Position numbers and translations under genes: made by a program | Part shown: positions 23,221 through 34,831 of the stretch, one piece after another | Position numbering within the stretch: the first letter of the stretch is position 1 | Layout of the letters: each line of letters begins with the position of its first letter | Assembly: GCA_026545765.1 (NCBI GenBank) | Contig: CM048840.1 | Location: forward strand, 10,479,265-10,543,264 | Direction of reading: 5' to 3' | Length of the DNA: 64,000 bases | Origin: Plantago major | Taxonomy: Eukaryota; Streptophyta; Magnoliopsida; Lamiales; Plantaginaceae | Notes under the pieces: generated by a model | Databases searched by the model: none | Seen by the model: only the letters and a program-made list of their open reading frames with translations | What the model was told of the DNA's origin: nothing

Positions 23221-24100
23221 ATTTCTCCCATCACAGTTTTCGCTTCTTGAGGATCTAGGCACCTCATGTGCGTTCCACTGTAGGATCTTTTGTAGAGGTC
23301 CTCTTCCAGGATAAAGTATCTGTTAGCTCGGCATTGAATCTTCCTGGCTTCTCTAGGATCCAAAGGTAGGGTACCATCCTTGAGGTAGCGGAATATATCT
23401 GTCATCAAGTTTCTCTCTGTGCTCAAGAGGAGCATCTGTCCGTTGGTGCTTGTCAGGGAGGATTCCGCTCGAGTCATTAGGATGACACTTCTTGTATCCA
23501 AAGCTCCTAAGGCTGAGGCGTACTTGGAGAGGGCGTCGGCCTTTTCATTCCATTCTCTATGGAATTGGTCAAGAGTAAATTCTTCAAAGTGCTCAACCTC
23601 TTTCTTGAGAAGCTCCAGGTATTTGATCATGTTAGGTCCTTTGGTAAAGGACCCAAAACTGGATTGTACAGTGATGCAGTCCAGATAGCCTTGATCCTTT
23701 TCACCTGAAGAGCTCTCGCCATCCTTAAGCCGGTGATGAGCGCTTCATACTCGGCCTCGTTGTTTGTTACTTTAAAATTGAGGGTGATAGCGTACTCTAG
23801 CTTGGCTCCTTCAGGGCTTTCAAGAAAAATTCCTATTCCTCCCAATCGTCCAGTGGATGATCCGTCCACTTGTAATGTCCAACATTCTTTGTTCCTTTCT
23901 TGGTTTTCTGGGGTGGAAGTGAGTGCCTTCGCAACCTCCTGCTTCTTGTCGGAAGATGCAGTTATTGAGGTATTGAGGTCTTCGTCCAGGAGAAACATAT
24001 GTCTTACTCTCAGCGTATCATCCATGGGTTGGTGATACTTAGTCGCAAGCTGGAAGCTTTCTCCTTGTGTCTTTTCGGCTCCTTTCTCACTGCTTGATTC
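23221..24100 (-). pseudogene. Second RNase H-like domain and linker of Tat copy B
   Basis: The D-E part of the domain (LQVDGSSTGRLGG, NNEAEYEALITGL) is in the frame 23627-24589. The D part is damaged by several small deletions at about 23640-23690 against copy A. The C-terminal part continues in the frame 22986-23630 (EWNEKADALSKY), which runs on into the integrase zinc finger. Confidence 0.78.
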
Positions 24101-25870
24101 CTTGATTTGGGCTATCACAACATGATTAGCCTTTCCCTGGGAACTTTTGCTCTCTTCTTCTGCTTTCTCCGGATAGTCTACCAGGAAGTCGGCCAGAACT
24201 TGTGCTTTCTTGGCAGATGGGGCTTGATACCCAATATCATATTCACTTAGCTCAATAGCCCATTTGGACAGGCGTCCTGACTGATCTGGTTTGCCCAAGA
24301 TATGTTTGAGTGGCTCATTTGTGAGGACCACAATCCGGTGCGACTTGAAGTAAGGCTTCAATCGCCGCGCAGTGTAAACTAGTGCGAAGGCGAGCTTCTC
24401 AATCTTGACATATCTGGCCTCGAAGCCTGCAAGGGCTTTGCTCAAATAGTAGATTGGTAAATGCTCGTTGCCTTGTACCCGTACTAGTACAGAGCTCATT
24501 GCTTCATCAGTAGTGGCCAAATAGAGGTAAAGAGTTTCAGCCTCCATGGGTTTAGACAGGAGGGGTGGTGAGAGGAGATACTTCTTCAAGTTTTCCAGGG
24601 CCTCTTCACACTCCTTTGTCCACTCGAACTTATTCCCTTTTCATAAGATTTTAAAGAAAGGTAGGTTCTTCTCGGCAGATTTTGAGATAAAGCGGCTCAA
24701 AGCCATCACCTTCCGCAGAAGCTTCTGAACTTCATTGATAGTCTTGGGCTGAGGTAAATCTATGATTGCCTTTATTTTCTCTGGGTTAGCGCTGATGCCT
24801 CTTTCTGTGACCATATAACCGAGGAACTTTCCCCCTTTCACCCCGAAAGTGCACTTCTCAGGGTTCAGCTTCATCCCGTACTTCCGGAGGATGGAAAAAC
24901 AATTGTTAAGGTGTCCGATGTGTTCCTCTTCAGTCTTACTTTTCACGAGCATGTCGTCCACATAGACTTCCATGGTTTTACCCAATTCTTCCTTGAACAT
25001 CTTGTTTACCAGCCGTTGGTAAGTAGCTCCTGCGTTCTTGAGGCCAAAGGGCATGACCTTGAAGCAATAGACTCCCCCGGCCGCAAAGAATGCCGTTTTC
25101 TTGATGTCTTCTTGAGCCATCCTAATTTGGTAGAAGCCTTGATATGCGTCCATGAAGCTTAGAAGCGCACACCCCGCAGTGGATTCAACCAGTTGGTCTA
25201 TGCGTGGCAATGGATAAGGATCTTTGGGACAAAATTTGTTGAGCCTAGTGAAGTCATTGCACATTCTCCACTTTCCTGGAGCTTTTTCGACGAGGACCAC
25301 ATTACAGACCCAATCGGAGTATCTGACTTCTTCGATATGTCCTGCCTTTATCAACTTGTCGACCTCCACTGCTATGATAGCATCTTCAACAGGTCCAAAG
25401 TCTTTCCTCTTTTGCCTGATGTGCTTGACCGTTGGATCCATGTTCAGACGGTGAACTGCGATCCTTGGGTCTATCCCTTTGAGATCATCTGTGCTCCAAG
25501 CAAAGATATCGCGATTGTTACGAAGGCAAGTGATGAGCTTCCTCTCCACTTCTGTACTCATCTCCGTCCCAATCCGAGTTATCTTTTCTGAATCTCCTTC
25601 GACCAGTTGGACCTCTTTCAAGGCTTCATGGGGCTCTATTCTAGCTGTCTTGGGGAACTTTTCTCTGAGCGACCCAACACTGATTTCTTCCTTTGGCAGA
25701 GTGAGAACAATGGGAGAGTGGTTGCTTGGGCCTTTAGTGACCGAAAGAACTGGTACTGTGGCCCCTCTGGTTGACATGATGTAGCATTCCCAGGCTTCCC
25801 TGACGTTGCCCACTTCTTCTCCCACGCCGCTTGGGGTGGGGAACTTTACTCTGTTATGTAAGGGAGAAGC
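24101..25870 (-). pseudogene. Reverse transcriptase and RNase H of Tat copy B, broken
   Basis: Protease and RT share one open frame from 26311 to 24641 (556 codons), longer than in A. The catalytic YVDD is at 24953-24964, with FMDAYQGFYQIRM and MPFGLKNAGATYQ upstream of it. The frame ends with a TGA where A has CGA. RNase H (YYLSKALAGFEARYV, LTNEPLKHILG) follows in the frame 23627-24589, which passes without a break into the linker that is shifted in A. The stops in A and B are therefore at different places. Confidence 0.88.
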
Positions 25871-26311
25871 AATTGCCCTGAATTGGTTAAGTCCTGGGCG
25901 GCCCAAGATCACGTTATAGTCGAAGGTGCTATCAACTACCACGAAGAGGATTGTCTTGGTCACCCTTGTCGGAAAGGTGCCCATAGAGACTTGTAATGGT
26001 ATACTCCCAATGGGGCGTACCACAGATCCTCCAAAACCTACCAACGAAGTGTATACTCGTCCATATTGTATCTGGCCCAAGTGCATCTGTTCCACGGTCC
26101 TTTTGGATATGACGTTGGAAGAGCTTCCCGTGTCGACTAGTACTTTGTTGACCTTGTAAGTGGCAATCACTAGAGAGACAACCAAAGGAACGTCGGGGTC
26201 CTTGAGATCTCCTCCGCCAGACGTTGGTGGGGGGATCTCGCTATCATCAAAGGTGATTGCATTCGTGCCCTTTAAGGCTGGTGGGCCATAAGCTCTGTCT
26301 TTGTTTCTCAA
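25871..26311 (-). pseudogene. Aspartic protease of Tat copy B
   Basis: DTGSS lies at 26120-26134 and NVILGRPGLNQF is in frame downstream, so the protease itself looks intact. It is cut from gag by a TAA at about 26312-26314, where A has CAA in TTQHLRNN. Confidence 0.85.
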
Positions 26312-26314
26312 GTG

Positions 26315-28317
26315 TTATGTTGTTCTTTCTCTTGCATTTCGGCTATCTCCTCCAGTTGGTCCTCCTGCAATGGCGTTGATGACTCCACTGTAAGGGAGGT
26401 TTTCCATTTCTGTATCTTCGCGGTACCCCTGGTATCTTTGGGCGTGTCGGGGCGGGATTTCCGCTGGAGGTGGTGGTAAAGACCCTGTCGGAGGTTCTGA
26501 ACCACGCTCATCTCTTCTTTGCTCGTTCTTCCTATGTCTGGAGGGCTCTTCTTCGCTTATAGGTTCTTTCAACTTCCCACTTCTCACTAGCCTTTCGATT
26601 TCTGTCTTCAGCTGGATGCAATCCTCAGTTGGATGGCCTTTCTGTTTGTGAAACCTACAGTAGTCTTTAGAGAATTTACTCTTCTTGCTGCTCCTGACAG
26701 GTTTAGGCCACTGTATGTTTAAGTCTTTCTCAACAATAGAAGCCAAGATGTCGGATCTTGGTTTGTTGAGGCGAGTATACTCGGCGTATCTCCTAGGTGG
26801 AGTCCTTTCTCTGCGGAATTCTCTCTTGTCCCTGAAATCTCTTTTTTGTTCGAACTTCCCTTGACGAGGCGGGGGTTCCTGTCGTACATGTTCTTTCCCC
26901 TTTTTTATCCCTGCTCTAATCGGGACATTTCGTCGGTACTCTTCCCCATACAAGACTCATTCGCAGATATCTTCCAAGTACTTTTCAGTGGTGATTTCTT
27001 CGTTGGAAAGCTTCTTCCTAAGCTCGTCATTATAAGTGTTAGCATACAGGTGTCGGACCCGTTGTTTGATGCTATGAGGCTCTACTTGTCGTACTTCAGC
27101 ATTGAAACGATCAAGGAAGGTTCTAAGATCCTCGTGTTCTTTCTGGATTATGCCTGCCAGGTGCTCAACTGACCTCTTCCTTTTCTTTGCCTTCTCGAAC
27201 CTTTTCAAGAAAAGGGAAGCGACATCCGCATAAGATTTGATGGAACCATTAGGTAGTGAGGTCCACCAATCCATTGCTTCCCCAAAAAGTGTAGTAGAGA
27301 AGTTGAGAGCTTTCATGTTGTCGTTGAGTCCATTGCTTTCCATCTTACTTTCATATCTAGTAAGATGCCCCACGGGACAAGTATCTCCATAGTAATGCTC
27401 AAGGTTCGGGATAACACAGTCGGGGCGCTTTCGTTCTCTCGATTTACGTGCATAAGGGGTTGGATGTCTTAATCACCTTCTCGTGCTTTAACCATCTTGC
27501 TCAAGGTGTCAATTTGCGTTTCCAAGGCCTTTTGTTGGAGGTAGATCTGCTCGGCAGTCATCTTCTCGCCAGTTCTGGGGTTGACTGCTACATCGGGGGG
27601 AAGATCACCGACTGGAATTATCGGGATGCTTTCCGCCATTTGATCTCTTGGCGCTTGTTGTTGGGCTCCTCGCCGACTGGTTCCCACTTCGTCTACTCGT
27701 GGTACTTCCGGACTTCTCCTTTGTTGTCCATGAGAAGCTGCGGCCCTCCTGTTGAGAAGGTTCCTCAGGTCTTCTGGTTGTGCTTGTTCCCCTAGTCGTT
27801 GTTGGATGGGACGGTGTTCATTCCTTGATTGAGCAGGTTCAGCTTGCCTTGGGATTACCAAAGGCGGAGTGGGTTGGGGAGGCTGGAGATTGTTTGATCC
27901 AAAACATCCTTGAATAGTGGTGAGTAAGAGGCCAAACTGATTCTCATCCATTCCGAACTCACTAGGACGGATAATCTGCCCATTTGGAAGGGTGAAGTTT
28001 TTCCCTGGAGGAGGACCATGTGTTCCTGGCGGAGGAACCTGTCCTTCGACTCCAAGTGCCTGGGTTCTTATTGGTGGATCAGTGGCTCTTTCCTCTCCAG
28101 AAGAGAGACTAGCTGTTCGGCCGTCGCTAGGGTAATCCGTTGCATCTCTAGAGGGAACTCTCGCTGCTCTGCTTCGCCTAGTAAGAGGCCTATCTCTTTG
28201 TCTTGGAGCAGGTGTACCAACTGCAGTGGCGTTGGTTCTTGCGGACTTCCTTGTTCTTGCCATTAGAGGCTGTAGAGAATGGGACTTCTTTGTTCGATTT
28301 CCCACATACGGCGCCAA
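26315..28317 (-). pseudogene. gag of Tat copy B, broken
   Basis: The first 282 codons (27469-28317) are open through the position where A has a stop (GCFGSNN). Small deletions at about 27425-27490 shift the frame. The capsid-like region is in the frame 26957-27373, ended by a TGA where A has GGA. The frame 26315-26953 contains CRFHKQKGHPTEDC. Role as in copy A. Confidence 0.85.
28298..28316 (-). other. Primer binding site of Tat copy B
   Basis: TGGCGCCGTATGTGGGAAA, three bases from LTR3. It differs by one base from copy A. Confidence 0.78.
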
Positions 28318-28319
28318 AA

Positions 28320-29224
28320 TGTTGAGGGTAGAACTTCCTCAAACACTTAGTGAGTTTTCCTTGCTTCCTGTTGCTCGTTAGTGTCGGAAAGAGGCAATGA
28401 GTGTGATCCTGCACAAGTGACTTTGAAGTGGGGGGGTTAGGATCCAGTTTGCAAAGTGTCAAACCGGACTTGAGACTTTACTCAAGAGTGACTGAAGATC
28501 AACTCTGTGTAATGTACGATAGTAGAGAGGCGATGTGACTTACTTGATCTTGTGGGGATGTGTGCTATATATATAGGCTATCATCAAAATGGAGGCCATG
28601 CTAGGATTGCGCCAAGTGTACGGCCAGGATTGAGCCACCAATGCTAAAATGAGGCCCAAAGCCCAATAATGAGGTTTTAGCCCATGTCACCTTGGGCTTT
28701 AGGGGTAGTTTGGTCATTATTGAAAGAGTTCTTGAGGATGTGACAAGGTCTGCCGAGATCCCAGGTTCGGAGAGATGGGTCCGGACGCCTGGTCCGGACC
28801 ATCTTTGGTTGTCAGCTGGGGAAGGTCCTCTGTCTGTCCAACTCTTCCGGTTCGGAGCTCCTGGGTTCGGACATCTCACTCTTTGGTGCCTATTTGATTG
28901 GTTGCTCTGTGAGATTGTCATGTTGGATCCGAGTGACCGTCCGGCTCGTAGCGTCTGGGTCGGAGACAGTGCTGTGTGAGTTCTGTCCCCTTGTTCCAGG
29001 GTGCCTCGGACCTTGTTGGGTCGGATCTAAGGCTCCTGGGTCGGACCTCACAAGCTCTAGATCCTTTGTCCCTTTCTTCTAAGGTGGGTCGGACCATGGT
29101 TGGTCGACCCGGATCGGACCATCAGCTCGGACTATAGTGACTCAGATCCAATGGATGACTTAGAACGCCTTAGGATTCGCTCCTAGGTCTTTTATGACGG
29201 ATTGGACATATTTCCGTATCAACA
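28320..29224 (-). repeat. LTR3, 5' LTR of Tat copy B and right end of the array
   Basis: This LTR is 905 bp, TGTTGAGGG to TATCAACA, and a full-length match to LTR2. To its right the sequence changes to a Copia ORF, so 29224 is the array boundary. The adjoining five bases GCCGT (29225-29229) should be the target duplication, with its mate at the left end of the array outside the window. TATATATATA lies at 28565-28574. Confidence 0.95.
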
Positions 29225-29406
29225 GCCGTGAGGTATTCCTTAATCATGGCACCACCCCAAATCATTCTGTGATTTGAAGTCCAATGATCGGGATTGAAGT
29301 CTCCTACCAATCGATTGTTTACAACTACCAATTCTGGTGCTTGCTTTTCAGCAGTACCAGTGGTAGTATTTTGGGATTTCTGGGTAGAAGCACGTTTTGG
29401 AGCCAT
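29225..29406 (-). pseudogene. Third ORF of Sirevirus-like Copia element, 5' part, cut by Tat insertion
   Basis: The ORF starts MAPKRASTQKSQ and runs about 60 codons (RLVGDFNPDHW, GGAMIKEYLTA) before it enters LTR3. It lies downstream of RNase H on the same strand, the place of the extra env-like ORF in Sireviruses of the SIRE/Maximus group. No transmembrane segment is visible in the part present. TATATAAAG lies about 5 bases before the ATG, a run of TATATATATATA lies at about 29589-29600, and a CTCTTTCAG splice-acceptor-like site is in between. The rest should be to the left of the array. Confidence 0.6.
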
Positions 29407-30047
29407 CTCTTTATATAGCGTGAGTTTTTCGAAGGTCTGAAAGAGATTAAGGTGAAAGATTAGTGATTCTTTGCAGAAAAACTAATTTGGGAGCAGAGAT
29501 TTGCAGAAAAATAGAAGAGAGAAATTTGCTATTCTTGTGCAAGTCTGAATGTTGGATTAGGTGAAAGTGAATTCTTTTGCCAAAATCCTATATATATATA
29601 TAGCAATGTAATCTAAACAGTCACATACATACAAATTAATTTTGTGTGTATTTATCTTTGTATTGCAGACAGGCGTGGGTAAAAGCTTGTTCGGTATTAA
29701 ATGCATAGTGGGCCCTGTCGGAATTTCAACAGTCCACTATTTACTGAGAGTTAATCTCTGCCGTAAAGATCAATCGCCCATTTCATCAAGGGTCACCATT
29801 GCTTCTTCAGCAATGATCACAATCAGCAAATGTAATTGTGCCCATTTAATGAATTTTTGGCTATTAGCTATCTGAATCACGTTTCTGTGTGAATAAGAAC
29901 ACTGTTGTATCTAATTCTGTCTCATACTTGTAGTCTTTTCAAATTGTTTCACAAAGATAGAAATAATTCAAATTTCAAGATAGTAGTTAACTGTAGACAA
30001 TTGTACTATTCTCTTTTGTGTTCCCCCTCACTGAGTGATCTAGATAT
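29407..30047 (-). other. Non-coding stretch between Copia RNase H and third ORF
   Basis: AT-rich, with the TATATATATATA run at 29589-29600 and a splice-acceptor-like CTCTTTCAG (minus strand, about 29437). A leader or promoter for the third ORF is possible. Otherwise nothing is seen. Confidence 0.45.
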
Positions 30048-30149
30048 CTGAGTACCCGTCTCAGAGATCTTCAAATAGCCATTTTACCCTTTAGCCTTTG
30101 GTTTCTGGATACCCGTTCCAGATTCCTCTTTTCTGGATACCCGTTCCAG
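30048..30149 (-). other. Three hairpins with one loop sequence
   Basis: Hairpins at 30048-30064, 30105-30121 and 30133-30149 share the 7-base loop TACCCGT (plus strand). Two have stem TCTGGA/TCCAGA and one has TCTGAG/CTCAGA, so two base pairs change on both arms together. A 14-bp palindrome TTCAGATATCTGAA follows at 30179-30192. Confidence 0.7.
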
Positions 30150-30228
30150 ATCCCTTTTCTCTCTCCTTTGATATCTTCTTCAGATATCTGAACTTTTTCA
30201 GTTCTTGGGTAGCTCCATTAGTCCAAGA

Positions 30229-30852
30229 CTATCTTAAGGCTAAGAATCTACTTTCTTGTAGTGGCATAGTGAAGATATCTGCAAGTTGATCTTCAGTGCC
30301 AATCTTGAGTATCTCTATATTGCCTTTTTCAACATGGTCTCTGATGAAGTGGTGTCTAACATCAATGTGCTTTGTTCTATCATGAAACTTAGGATTATGA
30401 GTTATGGCAATAGCACTTGTGTTGTCACAGAAAATGGGAGTTTTCTCTTCATTGAGTCCATAGTCTCTGAGTTGTTGTTGTATCCACAATATCTGTGAAG
30501 CACAACACCCTGCAGCAATATATTCAGCCTCTGTGGTAGATGTGGCAATTGAATTTTGTTTCTTGTTGAACCATGATATCAATCTAGCACCAAGAAATTG
30601 ACATGTTCCTGAGGTGCTGTTTCTATCAAGCAGTGATCCAGCATAGTCGGCATCTGAATAGCCAACCAAACTCAATCCACTATCTTTTGGATACCACAAT
30701 CCAACTTCTACATTACCTTTTACATACCTCAATATTTTCATAGCAATGTTGTAGTATGATTGCGTTGGATTTGTCTGAAATCTAGCACACACTGCAACTG
30801 CATATTGAATATCAGGTCTACTTGCAGTGAGGTATAGTAGAGAACCAATCAA
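30229..30852 (-). pseudogene. RNase H of Sirevirus-like Copia element
   Basis: GYSDADYAGS, STTEAEYIAAG and FCDNTSAI give the D-E-D set of Copia RNase H. TKHIDVRHHFIRDHV and the final DIFTMPLQ are typical of Copia pol ends. The domain is open but out of frame with the RT (overlap at 30849-30852). RNase H removes the RNA strand during reverse transcription. Confidence 0.88.
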
Positions 30853-31854
30853 TTCCTATACTTGTGTTCTTTAATACTCTTGTCAGATTCAGTATAGGTC
30901 ATTTTGGTTCCAATGCTCATTGGTATCTTAGCATTCTTTTCAGAAGGCTTTAGATTAAACTTGTTGAGCATGTCCTTTGCATACTTTGTTTGACTAATGA
31001 ATATTCCATCATTGAGTTGCTTGACTTGCAGCCCTAGGAAGTAATTCAATTCTCCCATCATGCTCATCTCAAATTTACATTTCATGAGTTCAGCAAAGTC
31101 TTCACAAAGTTGCTTGTCTTTAAATCCATATATAATGCCATCAACATATACTTGAACTAAAAGTAGTTTCCCATCATGGTTCAATGTGAAGAGGGTTTTA
31201 TCAACATCTCCTTTCTTGAAACCACTTTCTAGTAGGTATTTGGCCAATGTATCATACCATGCTCTTGGAGCTTGTTTCAGCCCATACGGAGCTTTCTGAA
31301 GCTTATAGACCATCCTACTTTCTGAGAAAACTTCAAAACCTGGTGGTTGCTCAACATAGACTTCCTCAGCAAGTTCACCATTTAGGAATGCACTCTTGAC
31401 ATCCATTTGATAAACTGTAAAGTCATTATGAGCTGCAAAGGCTAGAAAGAGTCTTATTGCATCCAATCTTGCAACTGGTGCATAAGATTCATTAAAATCT
31501 AGTCCTTCAGTCTGGGTGAATCCCTTGGCAACCAACCTAGCTTCGTTTCTGGTTATTTCACCAATTTCATTCATTTTGTTTCTGAAAAACCCACTTGGTT
31601 CCGATTACAGATATTCCGTTAACAAATGGAACCAGTTTCCAGACTTTATTTCTCTCAAATTGATCCAGCTCTTCTTGCATTGCAGAGATCCAATCTTGAT
31701 CCTTTAATGCATCTTCTATAGTCTTTGGTTCATTGTTTGAGATGAAACATCCATAGAGACAATTTGCATTTTCAGCGATTGCTCTTCTAGTTCTAACTCC
31801 TTGGTCTATGGGACCAATCACATCCTTTGCAGGATGACTTCTTATCCATTTCAT
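30849..31854 (-). pseudogene. Reverse transcriptase of Sirevirus-like Copia element, catalytic Asp lost
   Basis: RVT_2-type RT in two frames (31567-31854 and 30849-31574) joined by a shift near 31570. [42 protein letters not shown] and the catalytic region [11 protein letters not shown] are present. The box reads YVDG: the second Asp of YVDD is Gly (codon at 31137-31139), so this copy would be catalytically dead even without the frameshift. Confidence 0.88.
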
Positions 31855-33205
31855 AATGGGTTTTGAACTAGTAGGATCAATATCATTTTGATTTGAATGT
31901 GAATCAATATGATCGATACTTGTGCAGTATCTGGGATATCAGACACATGAGAAATGCCATGGATATCTGACACTTTTTCAGTGTTAGATATATCTGGAAC
32001 TTGCATTTCAGCAGTCTCATTTTCAGATACCTTTCCATGATGAAGGTGCTCAGTAACCTGTTCCATTTCTGGAATTCTCATAGGAAATTCTTCATCATGT
32101 CTTAGAGTCATCTGGTTGTTACTAAGCATAGGTAGCTTTTCATCGTCAGACTCATCCTCTATTTGAATGATAGAATTGTTTCCTTTTGAGGATCCTTTTT
32201 CAGAATCTTTAATCAATAGTTCTTTGAATCTATCTGAGAGATCATCATTCAAGAGTACTTTCTTGTTTCCTTCATAGAATACTACATGAACAGATTCTTC
32301 GATCTTTTGCGTTCTTTTGTTGTAGATTCTGTAGGCTTTGCTATTTAGAGAATAGCCAAGAAATACTCCTTCATCTGCCTTTGGTTGAAATGTTCTCAAG
32401 TATTCTTTTCCATTATTAAGAACAAAACATCTGCAACCAAACACCCTTAGATGTTTGCCATGGTGTTTGTTAATCAGACATCTATTTTGAGTGTAGCATG
32501 ATGTATTTACAGCTTCAACCCAATAGATTTCACTTATTTCAGTGTCAGCAAGCATTGTTCTTGCTGCTTCTTTCTTTCAACAACACCATTTTGTTGTGGT
32601 GTCCTTACAGAAGATAGTTGATGTTGTATACCTTTGCAGGTACAAAACTCTTTGATGTACTGGTTCACAAACTCAGTACCATGGTCTGTTCTGATTACAG
32701 ATACCTTGTCATTTTTCATGACTTCGAGCTTATTCAGCAAGTTAGGTATCTCAACCCTTGCATCATATTTGTGTTTGAGAAAGACAACCCAAGTGAATCT
32801 TGAGTAATCATCAATAACAACCAGACCATACTTCTTTCCTGCATAACTAGTTACTGAGGATTCAAACAAATCCATATGTAACAATTGCAGTGGCCTTTCA
32901 CTGGAATGTCTAGTTTTAGACTTGAAAGATGTTTTGGATTGTTTTCCCATTTGGCAAGCTGGGCATACACCTTCTTTTCTATATGCTATTTTGGGTAAAC
33001 CAACCACCAACTCTTTCTTGGCTAGCTTATTCAGAGTTTTGAAATTCAAGTGACTCATTCTTTTATGCCATAGCCAATTTTCTTCAGTGTGGCCAGATTG
33101 ACTCACCAAGAGACATTCTTCGGTTGTGGCGGATGCCCAATCAGCAACATAAAGATTTCCTTTACGCCTTGCAACCAAGACTGTCTGCTTTTGACTCATT
33201 GTCAA
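31851..33205 (-). pseudogene. Integrase of Sirevirus-like Copia element
   Basis: The pre-integrase zinc finger shows WHKRMSHLNF and CPACQMGK. The core has HMDLFES, IRTDHGTEF and TPQQNGVVER, so the D-D-E triad is present. A frameshift near 32550 follows ERKK. The rest (31851-32555) has GCRCFVLNNGKEYLRTF and VFLGYSLNSKAYRIYN, then a long acidic tail typical of Copia IN C-termini. ISNTEKVSD-like repeats occur in the tail. Confidence 0.88.
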
Positions 33206-33517
33206 TCACTTTACATAGTTTTGACTTGATTTTGACAGTGTACCCTTTGTCTACTAGTTGACTCATGCTTAGGAGATTATATTTCAATCCCTTTACATGA
33301 AGTACTTCAGAGATTGTAAGGGTTCCAAACTTCAAATTGCCAAAACCTATGGTTGGATTTTAATCTCCTCCAGCAAACCTGATAATTGGTCCATCATTGC
33401 ACTTTTTGTAGTTAATCAGATTTGCTTTGTCTCCTGTCATGTGCTTCCCACATCCATATCAAAATGCCACTTTGAATTAGTCTTTAGAGTGTTCTGCACA
33501 AAACAGGAAACAGAAGA
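33206..33517 (-). pseudogene. Protease of Sirevirus-like Copia element, decayed
   Basis: Translation of the stretch between gag and integrase shows HMTGDK, SEVLHVKGLKYNLLSMSQL and similar Copia protease words. The active-site region is altered (DVGST before HMTGD) and a stop lies before NPTIGFGNLKFG. Confidence 0.7.
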
Positions 33518-34831
33518 TTAGGTTCTCATACCAACAATGGAACCATTTGGACTAAAGAATCTTCCAGTATGAATCCATTTTTGAATGAATTTCTTAGGAA
33601 CATTCTTTTGTCTATCAGGAACATAAGGAGGAATTCTAGTTAAATGATTAGTATCATTGTTATTAAGAACTACTTTCTTCCTTGGTGTGTTCCTTGGTGC
33701 TCCATTTGGTGCTTTCAGATACCTGTCAGGGTTCTGAGTCTGCTTCTCAGCAAACTTAGCTTTCCTAGCCAGATTTCTTCTAGCCCTGGCATTCAGATTT
33801 TCAGTGGCTTGATTCATCTTCCACTTCTGATAATTGTTGTGAGCAATTCTAGCCCTTAACCATCGTTCTTGCTCTTGTTTGTACTCACGAGCAAGTTGTT
33901 TCCCGATGGCTTTATAGCCAATACCATTTCCAGCACCTGGTGCTATCTGAGATATCTTCTCAGCAGCTTTGCTAGTCTCTGGATAATCTATTTTCTTTCT
34001 AGAAAACGTGACATTGGAGAATTTGTCAGCTCCTGCAATTTTTCCTTTTTGAGAGACATAGCACTGTGGGTGATTACACTTTTCAGTGTTATGTTTCTTT
34101 CCAGAGAAATGCCCGACAGTTTTCCTTTGGACTTGTTTTTCCCACAAAGGCTCGGTCGCAACTGCCTTTCCTTTGTCAACAATCTTAGTTTACTGACCGA
34201 TACTGTAGATTGTTTGGAAATCACCTTGCTGAGCACTGACAAATGTTCGTCCTTTCTTTTCTGAAGGATCTCTTAAATAAGATTGTACTTCAGTAAGAGT
34301 GTCACTAGCTTTGGCATAAGATTGAAAAGATAGTTCTTTCTTTTTGAGTTTCTTATTTTAAGAAAGAAGATCTTCACATTTATTTTGAAGATTGGCCATT
34401 GCTTCTTTATGTGACTTTTCGGTCTCAGATATCTGAGCCTTGAGAAATGCATTTTCAGCATCCTTTTTCTCAGATATCTTGATTATTTGAGAATTTTCCT
34501 TTACAAGAGAATTCTTTTCTTCTTCAAGATTTTCGGCTCTAGCTCGGACCATTAGAAATTCTCTTTCGTAGAGATCAAGTTCTTTTCTGAGATTTTCCAG
34601 ATCTTTGATTCCTTCTTCATCACTTTCATAAGTATAACAGGAAGTATGTGTTACCTCATCAGCCATTAGACAAGGTTCAATGTTGGACATATCTGGAAAG
34701 ATTTCTTCAGCCATTCCACAAACTTCTTTCTTCTTTTGACCAAAGTCAATTACTTCATGAGAAACACCGTACATTTCTGGGGGAAGGCAGTGTGGAATCA
34801 TCTGAATCCTCATCCTCAGAATCAGACTCAA
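33518..34831 (-). pseudogene. C-terminal gag region of Sirevirus-like element (coiled coil and basic part)
   Basis: The frame 34358-34831 holds an acidic start and a strong coiled coil (ELDLYEREFLMVRARAENLE and what follows). The frame 33518-34147 is Lys/Arg-rich with a CNHPQC motif and ARARRNLARKAKF. Long coiled-coil gag tails are typical of Sireviruses. Frames change near 34260-34360 and 34140. The reading is a single decayed gag-pol. Confidence 0.7.

Noticed and set aside
1-29224. The A and B copies as an assembly duplication
   Set aside because: They differ by the MITE, by separate stop codons and by LTR substitutions, so at least two real copies exist; only the small indel clusters remain doubtful.
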